Shown here piece by piece: positions 25,631-39,354 of a stretch of DNA of 64,000 nt (the first letter of the stretch is position 1; each line of letters starts with the position of its first letter). The stretch is from Homalodisca vitripennis (Eukaryota; Arthropoda; Insecta; Hemiptera; Cicadellidae). Both the position numbers and the translations under genes were made by a program. The notes under the pieces are model-generated. The model did not search any database, had not been told where the DNA came from, and was given only the letters and a program-made list of their open reading frames with translations. The DNA lies in the NCBI RefSeq assembly GCF_021130785.1, contig NC_060213.1:133624001-133688000 (forward strand). Reading direction: 5' to 3'.

Positions 25631-27149
25631 GGAAACCGAAAGAGTTTTTTCTCCCAGGATCTATTCTGATCCACGTTAAGGAATTTAAAGTTTTCAATAC
25701 ATTGCGGCCCAAAAGCTTAATAACCAATAATAAAGTATTGTGAAATCATTCGACGTGATAGTAATCAATCAAATATAGCAGTAAAACAGTAGCTGTAATA
25801 CTAAACATAGTTCGAAGGAATTTGTAATAAGATTTACAGAGATGATCTAGGTACAAAATTCCGGCAACCCTCCCCCCCCCCCAACTTTTATAACTACAGC
25901 ACTAATTACAATTGGTCACTAGTGGAGGGTGTTTTTACTTGTAATAATGATATAACTTATCACGAGTGAGGTAGCTTACAGTAATATTTATCTGAGCGTT
26001 ATCAAAGGTCATGGCTCATGGGGCTACCAAAGTTACAATCCTGTCTGTCTGTCTGTTCGATTTTCCGAAAATGAATTTACCTCTAGAATTAAGAACTTTG
26101 AGTGCGGCTTTTATTTAAAATAATCAAAATTAAAGTTTGGTACTATTTACGGACGTCACTCCATGACACATGGTGGACCGTTCTCGTAATATTTTACATC
26201 GGTCTTATAGGTAATCTAGATAGCAACGTGAAAATGGGTGAATAAGAAGAAATGTGTAAACAAGTTGAGTACAATCAATAAGAAAGTTTAACAAGTGACA
26301 TTAACACAATATGGTTTGCCCCAATACATACAACATCATATTGTATTGACTGTGTTATTCATAGAGAAGAAGGAAAAATAATAGAGAGAAAATTCAATAT
26401 TAAAAGTCAGTAACAATATTTTTTTAACGCAACCTTGAGTTGTTATGCCCTAAGCAGCTCACCTGTATTTTATTATACTCTATTCCGGAACCAAAGTGAA
26501 TGAACAAACTTGAATTTACCATGTTGCAATACATATCGAGAAATATGTCCTCTGTAGAAGGAAAATATCCCATGAAACTAAATTTCACGTAGACAAGAAT
26601 GAGTTCTACGATGGTGCATGGCAAACCGTTCAATTAGGATGAGCGAAATTGAGACCAATATCTCAGTAGGCTGTCACAATTTCTCTTTTGTCTTTCGGAG
26701 AGGATAAAAAGTTTCCTTTTCTGTATGATTGTCTGTCTGTCTATCAGTCGTCAGGATGCATTGAGAATGAAATAAGCTATAAAATTGAAATTGTGCATGC
26801 AACATGTCATGCAATTTTGGAAAAGGCTGTTACGTGACCTGGGTATGGTGTGCTACTGCCTTGCCATAAACATGTTCTTATACATTTTCGTTATGTAGAT
26901 GGATATACATTTTAATTAGACAAAATATAGTTTAGAAGAATACTAATGTATTAATACTGAGTAATAAACCGAGTATCATGTGGTCGGATAGAAATAATAA
27001 TCAATATCAATCCTTATTCTCTTAACATTTCTCAGATATTGTGTATCAACAAAAGCCATAGATTGTTATTGAGTAGAAGCCTTGTGTCAATATCGTACAA
27101 AACTCACGTCAGAAACGTGTGATAGCATCAAGGAAGAGGATCTTGAGAA
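25631..27149. other. Unit interior, no gene supported
   Basis: Non-coding DNA with an 11-C tract near 25,872 and one GTTACG...GGTATGGTGTGC repeat fragment near 26,826. The 26,314-26,348 segment is inverted in copy B. About 180 bp before the minisatellite (roughly 26,970-27,150) are absent from B. Confidence 0.5.
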
Positions 27150-27540
27150 TGATGTCAACAGTGGCTGTGTGCCTACCTTATACATGTCACCTCTTATTAT
27201 ATATTAGAGGCGGGTGGTAGCTTCTTACTTAGTCAACAGTGACTGTGTGCCCTACCTTATACAAAAGTCACCTCATATATTATATATTAGAGCGGGTGAA
27301 AATAGCTTTCTTACTTAGTCAACAGTGACTGAAATGCTTTGCCTACATAATTATACGTGTCACCTGTTATATAATTTGAGTATTAGAGGCGGGTGATAGC
27401 TTCTTACTTAGTCAACAGTGACTGTGTGCCTACCTTAAATTCACGTGCTTTCGAGGAAACCTCTTATTATATATATTAGAAGGCGGGTGATAGCTATCTT
27501 ACTTAGTCCAACAGTGACTGTGTGCCTACCTTATACGTGT
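27150..27540. repeat. 78-bp minisatellite at the A/B seam, five irregular copies
   Basis: TCAACAGTG(A/G)CTG recurs at about 27,152, 27,231, 27,318, 27,411 and 27,510. Units vary from about 78 to 99 bp because of scattered small insertions. Each full unit holds the near-palindrome CCTCT...TATATATT-AGAGG. The copies are much less regular than those at 48,652. Confidence 0.8.
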
Positions 27541-29456
27541 AAAAACTGTCAAAGATTTTAGTATACCTAACTTGTGTTTTTGGATGTCAAGATATGTTTT
27601 TTTTACTATATGCATATACGAATTTCTCTAAATCTTGGTAGGGGGAACGTCTTCTCCAATAAATGTTAGGAATCTTTAATCTTTAAATACCAATTACAGA
27701 CAGAGTAACATAGAACAGTTGAAGTTGGACGATTGCCATATCACGTTGGTGTCAGGGAATAAAAAAGTCTCACTAAAATATATAAAGTGTTACTGCACGA
27801 TCATAGAATTCTATTTCTACGATACTTCTTTTTCTTCTAAGAGGCACCCTATTGCCAATCACTTAAATTTTAAGGATCTTTAGCGGACCCTAAGAAGTTT
27901 TATCTAGAGGCTAACCAGTTTACATTTTCAGCAGTTATAAAAATCTCCGTAAACAACCGATCTTCCTGGAGAAATTCACAATCCTTTTTGAGACTACCAA
28001 TGATGAAGACGTGCTATTTTGCAGGACAGTCAACGAGCATTTGTTCAAAAATATTCTCCTGCTCGTCACACACCTTCTTCAGCGTGGATTCTTAAGACGT
28101 TACTTAAACTAGAGAAGGTTTGACGCCACTCTTGGGGAAGGCGACTGGAGGACCATTCTGCTCATTCTCAGACCTGGCTGCAACCTCCACCTTCTCTCAT
28201 GTTCAGCGTAAACTCACTTCCAGACAGCCCCAAGGAATTCCCGCCTAGAAATACCTCAGGATGGTTGGGGTCCCGTTATAATTAGACGCTGAGCCCAAGT
28301 TAAACCAGGACAACAGCTCTTTCAATATCATATATTAAATCATAACCAAGAGACCAACAAAAAGTCACATTGTTGATTCTGCCAAGAGAATAACTACTTG
28401 ATAGCAATCCATGACAGGTTTTGGTGTTTAACACACAAGAGTACAACGCCTTTAACGCTGGTTACTATCTGAGAAAATGCTAATAGTTTTATTAATTACT
28501 CCTCCACCGCAGATGAAGATTCTCACGAGCACATACCATTATAGCTGGGGGTGTCTGCCTGAAAGATTGTGGGATATGGACCCATAGCGATAACCAACAC
28601 CCTTTTAACAAACCTTAGTAAATGTTTCATTGGGTGAATGATGTACAAAAATCAAATGCTACCAATGGTCTATTCATTATGATTACCGCATGACTGTCAG
28701 TCTTTTATCGTATTTAAAAAAAATACTCAAAAACTTTAGCCAATCTTAGTAGACACTTTATGCTGAAAGAATCTATTATGCTGACACGTGGTTTGAAAAA
28801 TTTAAGTTAAAAAATTTTGGCCATTTATGGAAGAAGAAATAACAAGATATCAAATTATTTTGAATGTTTCTTGCTGTTTTATTGTTACCTTATCGTGAAA
28901 AAACTTTAAATTTAACACACGTGGCCAGAATAAAGTTCAACATATTGCTTGTTTGTTTCTGAATTCAAACTTGTTAATGTCATTGGATTTGTAGATATAA
29001 TAATAATGATATTTGTTGAATTTCGTAAAATATTTTGCCTCTTTTTTGTAGAATAATTACTATTTAAATACGTTAAAGGGTCACCCATTTTAAAGTAATG
29101 CTTTTTTTAAATTTGAGTTTGGTTAAAGTCAGTTGAGTAGTATCTTGTAAAATTTTAAAATAAAACTAAGAAATTCTTGACAATAATGCATTATTTTCTA
29201 AAAAGTACGGTAACATTATTTACACCAATTTTTAAGACTCTGTGGGAAACACAGGCACTACATTTTATCGTAATAATGAAAAATTACTCTAAAACTTAAC
29301 GTCTGCTGATATGGGGAAAATATCACATTGTTTTATCACAAATCGAAATAGCTAGGACTCCTTATAAAACTGTATTAAACCTTGTGAGATCAGTGTAATT
29401 TTACAATTACTATATAAAGTCATCGGGGTACCGGTTTTGATGGTTCAGTACAACCA

Positions 29457-29684
29457 TACAAAATGTATAACGCAACAGCACCCCACTTTCAACTGCGCTG
29501 GTGTCACGTGAGATAGAGTTCGTGACTTGCATCGTATGCACAGTTAATCTTCGCCTGAAGCAATTCTAAATTTTCTTCCTTTTATGTATTATCCTCCTAT
29601 GTAAGTATGCTCTATGTAACTAAAGTCCCACTTGATGAAGAGGATGGATTTCAACTCTCGAAACGTTGTGTTATACATTTTGTA
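29457..29684 (+). repeat. Inverted-repeat element with hammerhead-like core, copy B
   Basis: Same arms (29,457-29,476 and 29,665-29,684) and the same TTGATGA...CGAAACG core as copy A. The triplet after the left arm has changed from GTA to GCA, which would destroy a hammerhead cleavage site. Confidence 0.4.
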
Positions 29685-31085
29685 TCTTATAACGATGCCA
29701 AATTTCAGAAATACTATTATCCTTTTAAAATAAGCAGTAATTTATTTAGATAGATGCTGTGTTACTGTTTACAATTACAATTACAAAGTTAAAATTTTTT
29801 TAATTTACAACTCTGGAACTACTGGATGCAATAGTTTAGTAAGAATTTAAAAATAATGATATAGCAAATTTTAAGTATTGAGGAATTATTATAATATTAG
29901 TTATAGGCTACCACTGTGTAGAGTTTGAACGACGTAAGGGTAGGAATAGTTCCGCATTTCAAGAGATGAATGCCTATAATAAATCCACACGTTAACCTCT
30001 AAAACACACGAACAAAAGTAACCTGTAGAATGTTAAACAACATTAAAAACTCTGTCAGTCACTGTCAGGTACAAAACTCTCCACACTTCTCAGCTGCCTG
30101 GGTACCGTTGTATAGCAAACAGACAGCTTACGTGTGGTTTTGTTAATTGAGTTTCTAAGGCTGAAATTGCACAAAACCTGAAATGATCCTTACGAATAAT
30201 TTCGACAAGTTTTCATGTTTGGTTGGTAAACTCTCATATTAACACAACAAATTATTTCACTATAACCGAAAAAGCAACTAAATTGTTTTTAAGAGAAGGA
30301 AACAGAATTTTTTTCCGGACATTTGCCATCGTTCAGTGAAACAAGAAATCAGTAACACTACGTTTCAAGATATGCAATCTGATCTCTTCTTCAGGTATAT
30401 AACTAATCTAACACATAATTACAAAATAGGTTAAAATAAAAAATCATAACAAAGCGTTGTGGCACGCTTAAGTCAGGAATCACAACCACCATACTGTTTG
30501 TCAACTTTACTAACTCTAAAAACATGCACCTAAAAAAAAACTATACACAACAGCAAGCATTAAAACTGAACTACAGAATACATAGTCTTTTTTCCTTCAC
30601 AATCCTTCCAACGTCAAAAATAAACTTCAAACAAAGAATGTTTTTAAGAATTTGGCGTATTATTTGGAAATACTGGTACTATATTGTATCATAAAATGAA
30701 AAAAATAAATTAAAACTAATGCCTGTATATGATACAGACTAAAGATACATTTATTAATAAGTGATTAAATAAACAATTAATATTACTGAGGTACGATCAC
30801 GCTACACTCCGTGTCGTAACAAGCTTTGCAGAGATTGCTTGGTGATTTCTCGACATATCTTTCCACATGATACATTCGCCTTTTTGGTTATTAAATTGGT
30901 TTTTTTGAGAGAGTAAAATTAATAAAAGTCTACACAACAAGTCAATATATAATATTGTTGAATGAGCTGTGATCGTTAGGTTTCATGTCGTAATGTGTCA
31001 CTTGTCAAAATCAATTATGATTTTAATGAGTTTGTTTACAAGTTTTATTATTCTCCTTTCTATTTGTCATAATAGTACTTATTAG

Positions 31086-31303
31086 ACTAATGTAAAAATA
31101 TTCGCTAACGCTCAGCAAATACCTCTTAGTAATAAATACTACTGAGTGGAAAATCCGCGTTTCCGCTTATCTGTCCGCACCGAACTGAACTTTAAACTTT
31201 AAATTGGTTAATTAATTTCTATCTGAGAAACACTGGGTTCGATTACGGTACATGTCGATTACAGTCATGGGACTGAAGGTTAGCGAATATTTTTACATAG
31301 TTC
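31086..31303. mobile_element. MITE-like element, copy B
   Basis: Counterpart of the element at 16,083, with core arms at 31,098-31,109 and 31,279-31,290. Confidence 0.45.
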
Positions 31304-34300
31304 TTATGAGTAACCATGGTAATTACGAGAAAATAGCAGAATAAATAAAATTTGATAAAAAACTCAGTAAGCTCTTAAGATTTACACATGTGATATATTA
31401 ACACATGTAGCCTAAGTATCCCTACACATTTAATACAATTCATTTTTGATCTACATCTGGTGCTTTATTATTGAAATGCAGGATTGAACCCCAATATTAT
31501 AAAACGTGGGAATGTATCATGCGATGAAATGTATCGAGAAAGATAATTCATCTGTATACTTCAAATTTTGTACGAAACTACAGTTCTACATAGACAACAA
31601 TAAGTTCTATGATGGTACATTGGTGACGTCATGCGGTAAATGTATTGAAGCTTATCTAGTTTTCACACTGTTGGTCCCTCAATATATCAGCACGTTATGG
31701 GTGGTTGTGTTCCCTGTTTATTACAAATAATTTGTGGAGAATAATGAATAAAACTGAACTAATCATTAATTACATTAGTTTTTTTTATTTTTAAAGTTAA
31801 TTTCGTCAAGTGAACTCTTATTATTAGTATTTATTTTTATAAATTTTCTTAGTATTATATTATTTTAACGAATTTGATTATTGGCTGAGCGTTAGCGAAG
31901 ACTATCATTTGATAAGCTTGAAAAATGCTATACCTGTCTGTACATACTGTATCGCGAAAACGAGCTGACCCAACGACAAATTGTATGAAGGTTAATTCTT
32001 ATATAAGAAATATAGAGTTCTGTGATCGTCCATTTCATCCCATCGGATTTTGCTGACGGTTAGTACAATTTTTTACATTCTTCTTACCGTTAATTACGAT
32101 TAACATTTTATCCGACTTTCTATATCTCTGTCAGACCGCACGATATATTGTGAATGAACTCGCCTATAGACCTGACATTTTCCATATAACTTCTTTTCTA
32201 TTTAGGCAAGCCTGTTTTTGATAATAGTGCATGACATTCTATGAGGTTTGGCTGAGCGTTAGCGGAAATTTTTGCATCGGTTTCTTGGAGTAACCATGAT
32301 TAACCATAATTAATTTCGTAAACAAAATGAGTACAATTATTTGGTATTGTAATACATATACAAGTAGCGTAAGGAAAATAGAGATATGGGCTTAAATATT
32401 TATTTACGGCATAGTCTTTTTTACAATACGAAATTTGTCGTACTTTGGTAATATAGACGCATCTATGAAATTGTATTTATGTTTCACCTACTAACTTCTT
32501 TACCCAACCTCCTGTTACAGCTTATATTAAAAGTACGTGTTGAATAAAATCCAATCAACTCCTAAATCATCTATAGTATTAGGTTAAAATCTTTCGTATC
32601 AGTAAATAATTGGTTCATAAAATGTTATGTTGTTACGCCCAACTCACTAACATATAAGGTATTAATCTATATGGGCGCTAAAGTTAGTTATCCCTTTCAA
32701 CAGGAGCAGATGTAATAAATTTAATACAATGAATGTTCCTCTGTACAAGTACCCTTGTTTAATGCAAATTGTTAATTTGTTCACATTCCCACTAGAATAA
32801 CGGCACAATAGCTACGATTCCAGGTGATTTGTTTAAAATAAATGCAATTGCTGCCCTAAAGTACCTTTATATCCCGTTTAGAATCAAAGTTTAGTAAGCT
32901 TGCAGCACTCAAAATCTGCGGATATAGTAAGCTAAGAAATTGAACCAACAACAGTGTACAACCTCCATAAAATTTGAGAGAATATAAAAATGTCCATAAA
33001 ACGAAACTGTTACATAAAACATCCAAGAGCCTACATGAAGTATAAAAATCAAAATTCTTTACTTCGATAGGGGTGGAGAAGAATAAATTATGAATAATAC
33101 TCTTTGTTTTATTCAGCAATCAATTCCATTTTGGTCCAAAATTTAAAGTTAACTTTTAGAAATTCATGCGTAATAATGTAATTGAAGCCATCTAACATTC
33201 AAATAAAATTACATAATATTTAATAGTCACGTATTCAGTAATTACCTTATTGAAAAAGTGTTCAACAAAAATGGGATAATTCACGAACATAATGAGTAAT
33301 TCCAAGGATAATAGTCAGGTATATTTCATACTTCTGACCTTTAAGCAGTTATAAATAAAATTTAATAGTCTATGAGATTGTTCTTTTTCTTTGATTTTTT
33401 ATAAAACATAATACACTTAGACTAAAGTTAAAATAACCTACTTTGGTAAAAAAAATTACCATACTTTGAGGAAATGTGTGACGGTAAGAAAGTTGTTCTG
33501 GTAGATCATATGCTCAAACCTTCAAGCTTGAACTTACACTACTGATATAAGTACATACGTATGGAACAATAATGTTTGATACTCTATTAAATAAAGATTA
33601 TCACCTTTGCATTGCTGCAGCTGGTGAAACAAGAAACGCAGTAAGTGAGGTTTGCGTGTAGTACCAAATATTTTATTGTTTATATACATCTAAAATTAAA
33701 TAAGAGCTGTCTGTTAATTATTGAATATTGTCACTTATACCGATTACTGTATAGTAGCAGGTTTTTACAAGATACAAAAGATAAGAGAATGTTTGCCTAA
33801 TTGTTTATAGAAGATTTAGGGTTGTGTCCTTAAAATATATTTTTATATTTAATTATGTAATTTCATTGGCTGTGCGTTTAGCAGTTTATTTCTCTCCGGT
33901 TGGTGACAAGATAAGATTTATGTCTCTGTTTGTGTCCATATTTATCCACAATAACTTTAGAGGGAAGTAACTCGACAAACAACAATAATTAATAAGGAAA
34001 GTTAGGGTTGAACTCGGTGTGAAAACTGAAACATGGGTCCACTGGGAGTTGTTCTCAGAGCAAGTATGTTGTCCACTTAGATCTAACACAGCTTTCCACA
34101 GTCTGATATTTGTTGTGATTATAATTAAATAAAATGTAATGCTTTTTACATTATAAATTTCTTTTACAATAAGGTTACAGTGTGTTTGAGCATTTATAAA
34201 AATTGTCTTTTAAAATAACAAAACGACTGTGTCATTTAATGACAGGATATTAATGTAAACAAATAATATAAAAATATTAATACAGTTAATATTTATGATT

Positions 34301-34899
34301 TACACAAACAATAACATGAAACAATATTAATGAAATATAACAATGATTTATGAAAAAATATTAATGATTTTTTTATTCATTTTCTTACGGTTACCATGTA
34401 GCATATAGTAAAATATAGTAATTGCATCTATTATTTACAAAAGCACAAATAAGTACGCTAGTCAGAACAATAGGATCACAATGTGGACATGAACTTGTGG
34501 AATGTTAACCCATAAACATCCTTCAGGTAAGAAGTAGTTCTCAACTGCTGTTCATACACACAGAACAGAACACAACCAAGTCCACCTCTGGTAATAAGTA
34601 CTGGTACGTCTCTGTTATACTAAGAGTTCCCCAATACTTGTTCCTTACCTCCTTGTATCTCTGAATGCCTTTATATTGTTTGATCGTTTGATAACTGGTT
34701 ATGGTTTTTAAACTCCCTTGGAGGACAATTAATGTAAATACTTCATGTTGTACACACGAAATACAAATTTTACTCCATACTTCAGTGTGAAAAAGTAATC
34801 AATAAATATTGCAGACAAATGCAATCGTGACGTACTAACTAAATATTTTAGGTTAATATGATAAACCTTGAGACTAATGAGGTGTAATGCTCCTAGGTA

Positions 34900-35140
34900 T
34901 TGCAGACTCAATGCTGCGGCGCTTGTCGACTCTTGGCCTGCGACACCTATCTACATTAACGACCATCTCACACCTCACTTCAAGATGTTACTCGGCCGAG
35001 CCAGGAGACATGTAAGGGAGAAAAGGCTAGCCTTCGCCTGGACCCGTGACTGCAGAGTGTTCGCCAGGAAGACTGCACACCCGGACTGTCCTCCTACTTT
35101 ACTCAGGACCCCAGAGGACCTAGACCAACTTTTATTGTAA
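34900..35140 (+). pseudogene. LINE ORF1 3' fragment
   Basis: The frame from about 34,900 to the TAA at 35,138 encodes about 80 residues that include YINDHLTPHFKMLLGRARR and AFAWTRDCRVFARKT. This is the typical C-terminal block of insect CR1/Jockey-like ORF1 proteins (the FP-like domain: 'vnehLTp...Ll..ar......WtrdGkvlvrk'). These proteins bind the element's RNA. The N-terminal coiled coil and most of the protein are missing because the element is 5'-truncated; upstream codons belong to flanking DNA. Confidence 0.7.
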
Positions 35141-36339
35141 GGAGGTAAATTAAGGTACGGTAAACCTGTTTTATTATTAATAATAACATTAAAATTTGGT
35201 TTTCTTGCTTATCAATGAAATAGTACATTTTTTAGTTTATACTCTTAATTTTTATTACTTGATCATTTATAATATTAAAACAAAACAATTATCAATTCAT
35301 ATTATTCCAATACAATCACATAGTAATATTTCACCCCTTCATAATTCAATGATATGATTTATTTTCTTTTAATACAGTATACAGTACCTTAAAATATACA
35401 GCCAATATTTATTTAACGTTTCATTGTTATTTTATTATTTTGTTAGTCGTAGGAGACTGTTTAAAATATTATGCAGATTTTATTTCTTTAAAATAATTTT
35501 AGAACAGTTTCTGATCATATAAAGAGTTATAATTTTATTTTATATTGTAGCTATGTTTTGAGGATTTAAGTTTTGTTCTATAACAATTTTATCTTACGCT
35601 AACTCCAATTTAAAAGACATTATTCCATAACAGTGACATTTTATTTATATTACATTTATTTAAGCATTAGTTATTACTAGTAACAGATTGCTTGTAAACA
35701 CTTAAATTAACTACACTTTAATTAATTTGAAAGTAGCTGAATATATTATTTTTACAATAAAGTTATTTATATGAGTTTTATATACGGATCTATGTTTAAA
35801 ATTTACGTTTTTTTCTATATTTCCTCACATTCGCAATTTTAACTTTCAACCTGATTACATTAAACATAATAGTATATTTTAATTAGTTAAACTTACACAA
35901 AGTGAACTGTTGTTTTATTTAGTACTTCAATGTTATTTGAATTAGTTACAATTTAAAAGAGAAAACCCCTTGTTATCACTAAAGGAAGTATTTTAAGCTC
36001 ATATTTCATAGTTGTGTTAAAATTTTTCTACATGTAGGCAATCGTTTAAATTTTTAAATTTGATCTATTTTAATATTACTGTATTGATTTTTTATCTCAT
36101 AAGCAATTCGTTTTATATTAATGTTAAATTTGTAACTTTGAGTATGACTTTGTGTGTTGAGTTGTATTTTATTTTATTTTGTACTGTTTGTAATGGCACG
36201 TGTTTAAATACTCCACTTAGTAAACTAACTTTTGTTTTTAATATATATATTTTTTTAATTTATTTGTTTTTTTTTCTTCTGAAACAAAATCATTAAATAA
36301 TCAGCGTGGTTGGCGATTCGGCGGCGGACGTTGTAGCGG
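35141..36339 (+). other. Long AT-rich spacer between LINE ORF1 and ORF2
   Basis: About 1.2 kb of very AT-rich DNA with no frame above 80 codons. In most CR1/Jockey elements the two ORFs are adjacent or overlap, so this spacer is unusual. A short GC-rich stretch (36,303-36,340) directly precedes the ORF2 ATG. It may be part of the element or an older insertion within it; no internal target duplication was found. Confidence 0.5.
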
Positions 36340-39300
36340 ATGAACGGTGACGTACTGCCACTTGACTTACTTGACAGTTACCGACGTGTTTACTGTGAAC
36401 AATTTGACTCACACAATGACGTTAAGCAATACTTTAATAAATTCAGTACTGACACTAACGTTTTAAAACTGATCCATTTTAATATTCGCAGCTACTTTAA
36501 AAATATAGACAGTTTACTAATTTGTATTGAAAGTTTAAATATTAAATTTGACATTATTACTCTTACTGAAGCATGGATTGACAATTATAAAAGTTTAGTT
36601 TCTCTAGAAAATTATGATATTTATAGCACTACAAACAATTGGAACAGATGATGGAGTGGTTATTTACTTGAATACTGAATTGCGCGGGGTTGTACAAAAG
36701 ATTACTTTGGGGGAGGCGACAGGACTGCAACTGAACTTTGAAACTGACGGTCGACCTTACAGTGTACTGGCGGTGTACCGCAGCCCGTCGATGAACTGCA
36801 ACTTGTTTTTGGACGACTTACAACAGTATTATTCTACAATCAACGAAAACACGACTTATATTTTTACAGGCGACACAAACATAGACACTTTAACATCAAG
36901 TAAAAATGTAAATGAGAAAGACTTATATTTAAATATCCTATGCGGAGTAGGATTTATAGAATGCATTAACAAACCCACAAGAGTAACATAACAAACTACA
37001 ACTTGCATTGATCATATTTTTATAAAACACTCTGACTGTAATGCTGTAACTGCCGGAGTTCTAACTACTGACTTGACTGACCACTACGCGGTGCTGGCCG
37101 GGGTGGAGCGCAGAGCTCCCCGCACCCGTCTTAATAGTGACATTGACACTTACCTGGACCATGAGCTACTACAGAAACTGTTGGGGGAGCAGTCATGGGA
37201 CCACGTGCTGCAGCAGGAAGACGTTAACGTCTGCTGTGACATATTTTTACAATCTCTTGAAGATCTAAAAAATGTATCTCTTAAACCAAAAAGAAACAGT
37301 ACGCGCAATAAAAAGCTTAAACCGTGGATAACAGTAAATCTAATTCAATCTATCAGAAAACGAGACAAACTTAGTAAAACATTAAAAAGGCAACCATTTA
37401 ATGATACGCTCAAAAATTATTTTAAAACTTATAGGAATAACTTGGCGAAAGAGATAAAAAAGACAAAGGCAGCTTATTATATAGAAAAAATTACAAATTC
37501 ATCGAACTGTCCAAAAATGTTTTAGAAAGTTATCAATGAAATTAGCGGTGGGGCACGATCCAATACCCCATTCCCCATTCACAACTTCCTGCAGGCTTCA
37601 GATCATGGGGGCGCTGAAGTTAAGGCTGTGGCAAACTCTTTTAATATTTTCTTTTCTAATGTAGGTTCACATTTAGCAAAGAAGTTGCCGCGGTCCGCCG
37701 ACCCGCCCCTCGTGGATGATGTCGCCTATAGAACCGATCATGTGTTCCGGCTGATGCCGGTAACAGACAGCCAGGTGGAGAGATATGTTGCCGGATTACG
37801 CGGTGGCTCTGCTCCCGGGGTCGATGAAATTCCTACATCTGTTTTAAAAAATAATATTAAGAATCTTTTACCACCGATCAAACATTTAATCAATCTCAGT
37901 TTTACCTCAGGAGTTTTCCCAAACAAATTAAAATTAGCCAAAGTAATACCTTTGTATAAGTCTAATGATAAATCCGATATGAACAGTTACAGACCGATTT
38001 CATTGCTAAGTGCGGTCGGTAAAGTACTGGAGAAGTGCGTAAAATATCAGTTTCAAAATTATCTTGAAATAAATAATATTATATCAAAATCTCAATTTGG
38101 ATTTAGGCCAGGTAAAAATACTTCTGACGCCCTTTTTGAAATCAATAAACTTATAATAGACGCTTTAAAAGAAAATTATAAATCATTACTTCTTTTTATT
38201 GATCTAGCCAAAGCTTTCGATTCTATAGATAGAAATTTGTTATTTAGTAAACTTGAATGTATTGAAGTCCAAGGGATGGCCTTAAATTGGTTCATAAGTT
38301 ATTTAAGCGGTCGAAACCAAGTTGTGTGTATAAATAATATTAGCAATGAACCTCAGGAAGTAAATTATGGAGTGGTTCAGGGAAGCACGTTAGGTCCTTT
38401 ATTATTTTTAGTGTATATAAATAACCTAGATAAACTGAATCTCACAGGAAAACTTACTCCTGTTTGCAGATGATACAGTGGTAATTCATAGCGAAAAAAC
38501 TTGGCATGAAGTATATGAAAACTGCTTCCCAAGAATTAAATTTATTACATAAATGGTTTTCTGACAATATGTTAACTATGAATGTCAGTAAAACAAAGTG
38601 TTTACCGATCGCACTACGCGCTGCGAGCGGGCCACCTGCGGACCTGCGGCTGCTGCTACACTCGTGCGGTGACTCTCTCAATACTGCATGTGATTGCCAG
38701 CTGATAGAGAGGGTGGACCAGTACAAGTATCTCGGTGTAATTATTGATGCAAAACTCAAGTGGGAACCTCACGTTAATTGTATAAAGTCCAAATTAAGGA
38801 AATTAATTTATATATTTCGTCAATTAGGCCAAATTCTATATTATAATGAGTTAAAAACAGTTTACTTTGCGTATGTACAGTCCATTTTACAATACGGTAT
38901 CATCGCATGGGGAGGGGCCTATAAAACTACATTAGAACCATTAAATGTTATTCAAAAATCAATAATAAAAGCAGCTTTTAATAAACAAAGACAATATTCA
39001 TCTACTCTGTTATTTATGGAGACTGATATTTTTACAATTAGGCAGTTATTTATTAGGACTGTACTGGTCTACACCTACTCTCATAAAGATGCCGTCCTCA
39101 CCCCTATTGTTCACAGTTACCCTACAAGAAACGCTGTGAGTGTGGGCTTGCAGGTCCCTTTAATTAAACTGTCTATTAACCTCACTAACGCATACTATGT
39201 CGCCAACACACTGTACAGACACTTGCCTTCTGTGATAAGGGACCTGCAGGACGAGCCTGTTAGTGGCTTCAAGCGACTGGTCACTGCCTGGCTTCGTATG

Positions 39301-39354
39301 ATCGGTCCGGACGGTGCTGAGGCCCTCCTCTCCCCCACTTACCGTTACCAATGA
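36340..39354 (+). pseudogene. LINE ORF2: AP-endonuclease and reverse transcriptase, broken
   Basis: ORF2 would nick target DNA and reverse-transcribe the element's RNA. The endonuclease comes first: HFNIRS and LTEAWI (about 36,476-36,580), FTGDTNID (about 36,864-36,890) and TDHYAV (37,076). The RT follows: LAKVIPLYKS and YRPISLLS, motif A FIDLAKAFDSIDR (about 38,195-38,232), motif B YGVVQGSTLGPLL, motif C FADDT (about 38,463-38,477) and KYLGVIID (about 38,727). A YRHLP...FKR C-terminus closes it at the TGA at 39,352. The frame is broken by a shift near 36,645, in-frame stops at 36,989 (TAA) and 37,523 (TAG), a shift just before FADD near 38,455 and another near 38,505. Catalytic residues remain recognisable. 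The start at 36,340 precedes the endonuclease by a usual distance. Confidence 0.85.

Larger units (their letters stand above)
13506..27540 (+). repeat. Large tandem unit, copy A
   Basis: From 13,506 onward the sequence can be followed base by base in copy B from about 28,614 (offset about 15.1 kb) and in copy C from about 50,774. Copy A lacks the first roughly 1 kb of the unit that B and C share (about 27.6-28.6 kb and 49.8-50.77 kb), so it is the truncated left-hand member. It ends with five copies of the 78-bp minisatellite. A lacks the two LINEs, the LTR and the piggyBac found in B or C and so gives their empty sites. It contains no conserved protein frame. Confidence 0.9.
27541..34893. 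other. Copy B interior before the LINE, no gene supported
   Basis: The first kilobase (27,545-28,600) is shared with C only; the rest is shared with A and C. Short frames such as the 74-codon one at 31,506 are absent or broken in the sister copies. No RNA gene is recognised. Confidence 0.5.

Noticed and set aside
31506..31730. 74-codon frame in copy B
   Set aside because: It is not preserved in A or C (changed or shifted near the start) and overlaps a dispersed repeat.
34868..34899. ATG of the LINE ORF1 frame at 34,868
   Set aside because: It lies in flanking unit sequence outside the element; the real start of ORF1 is lost by truncation.
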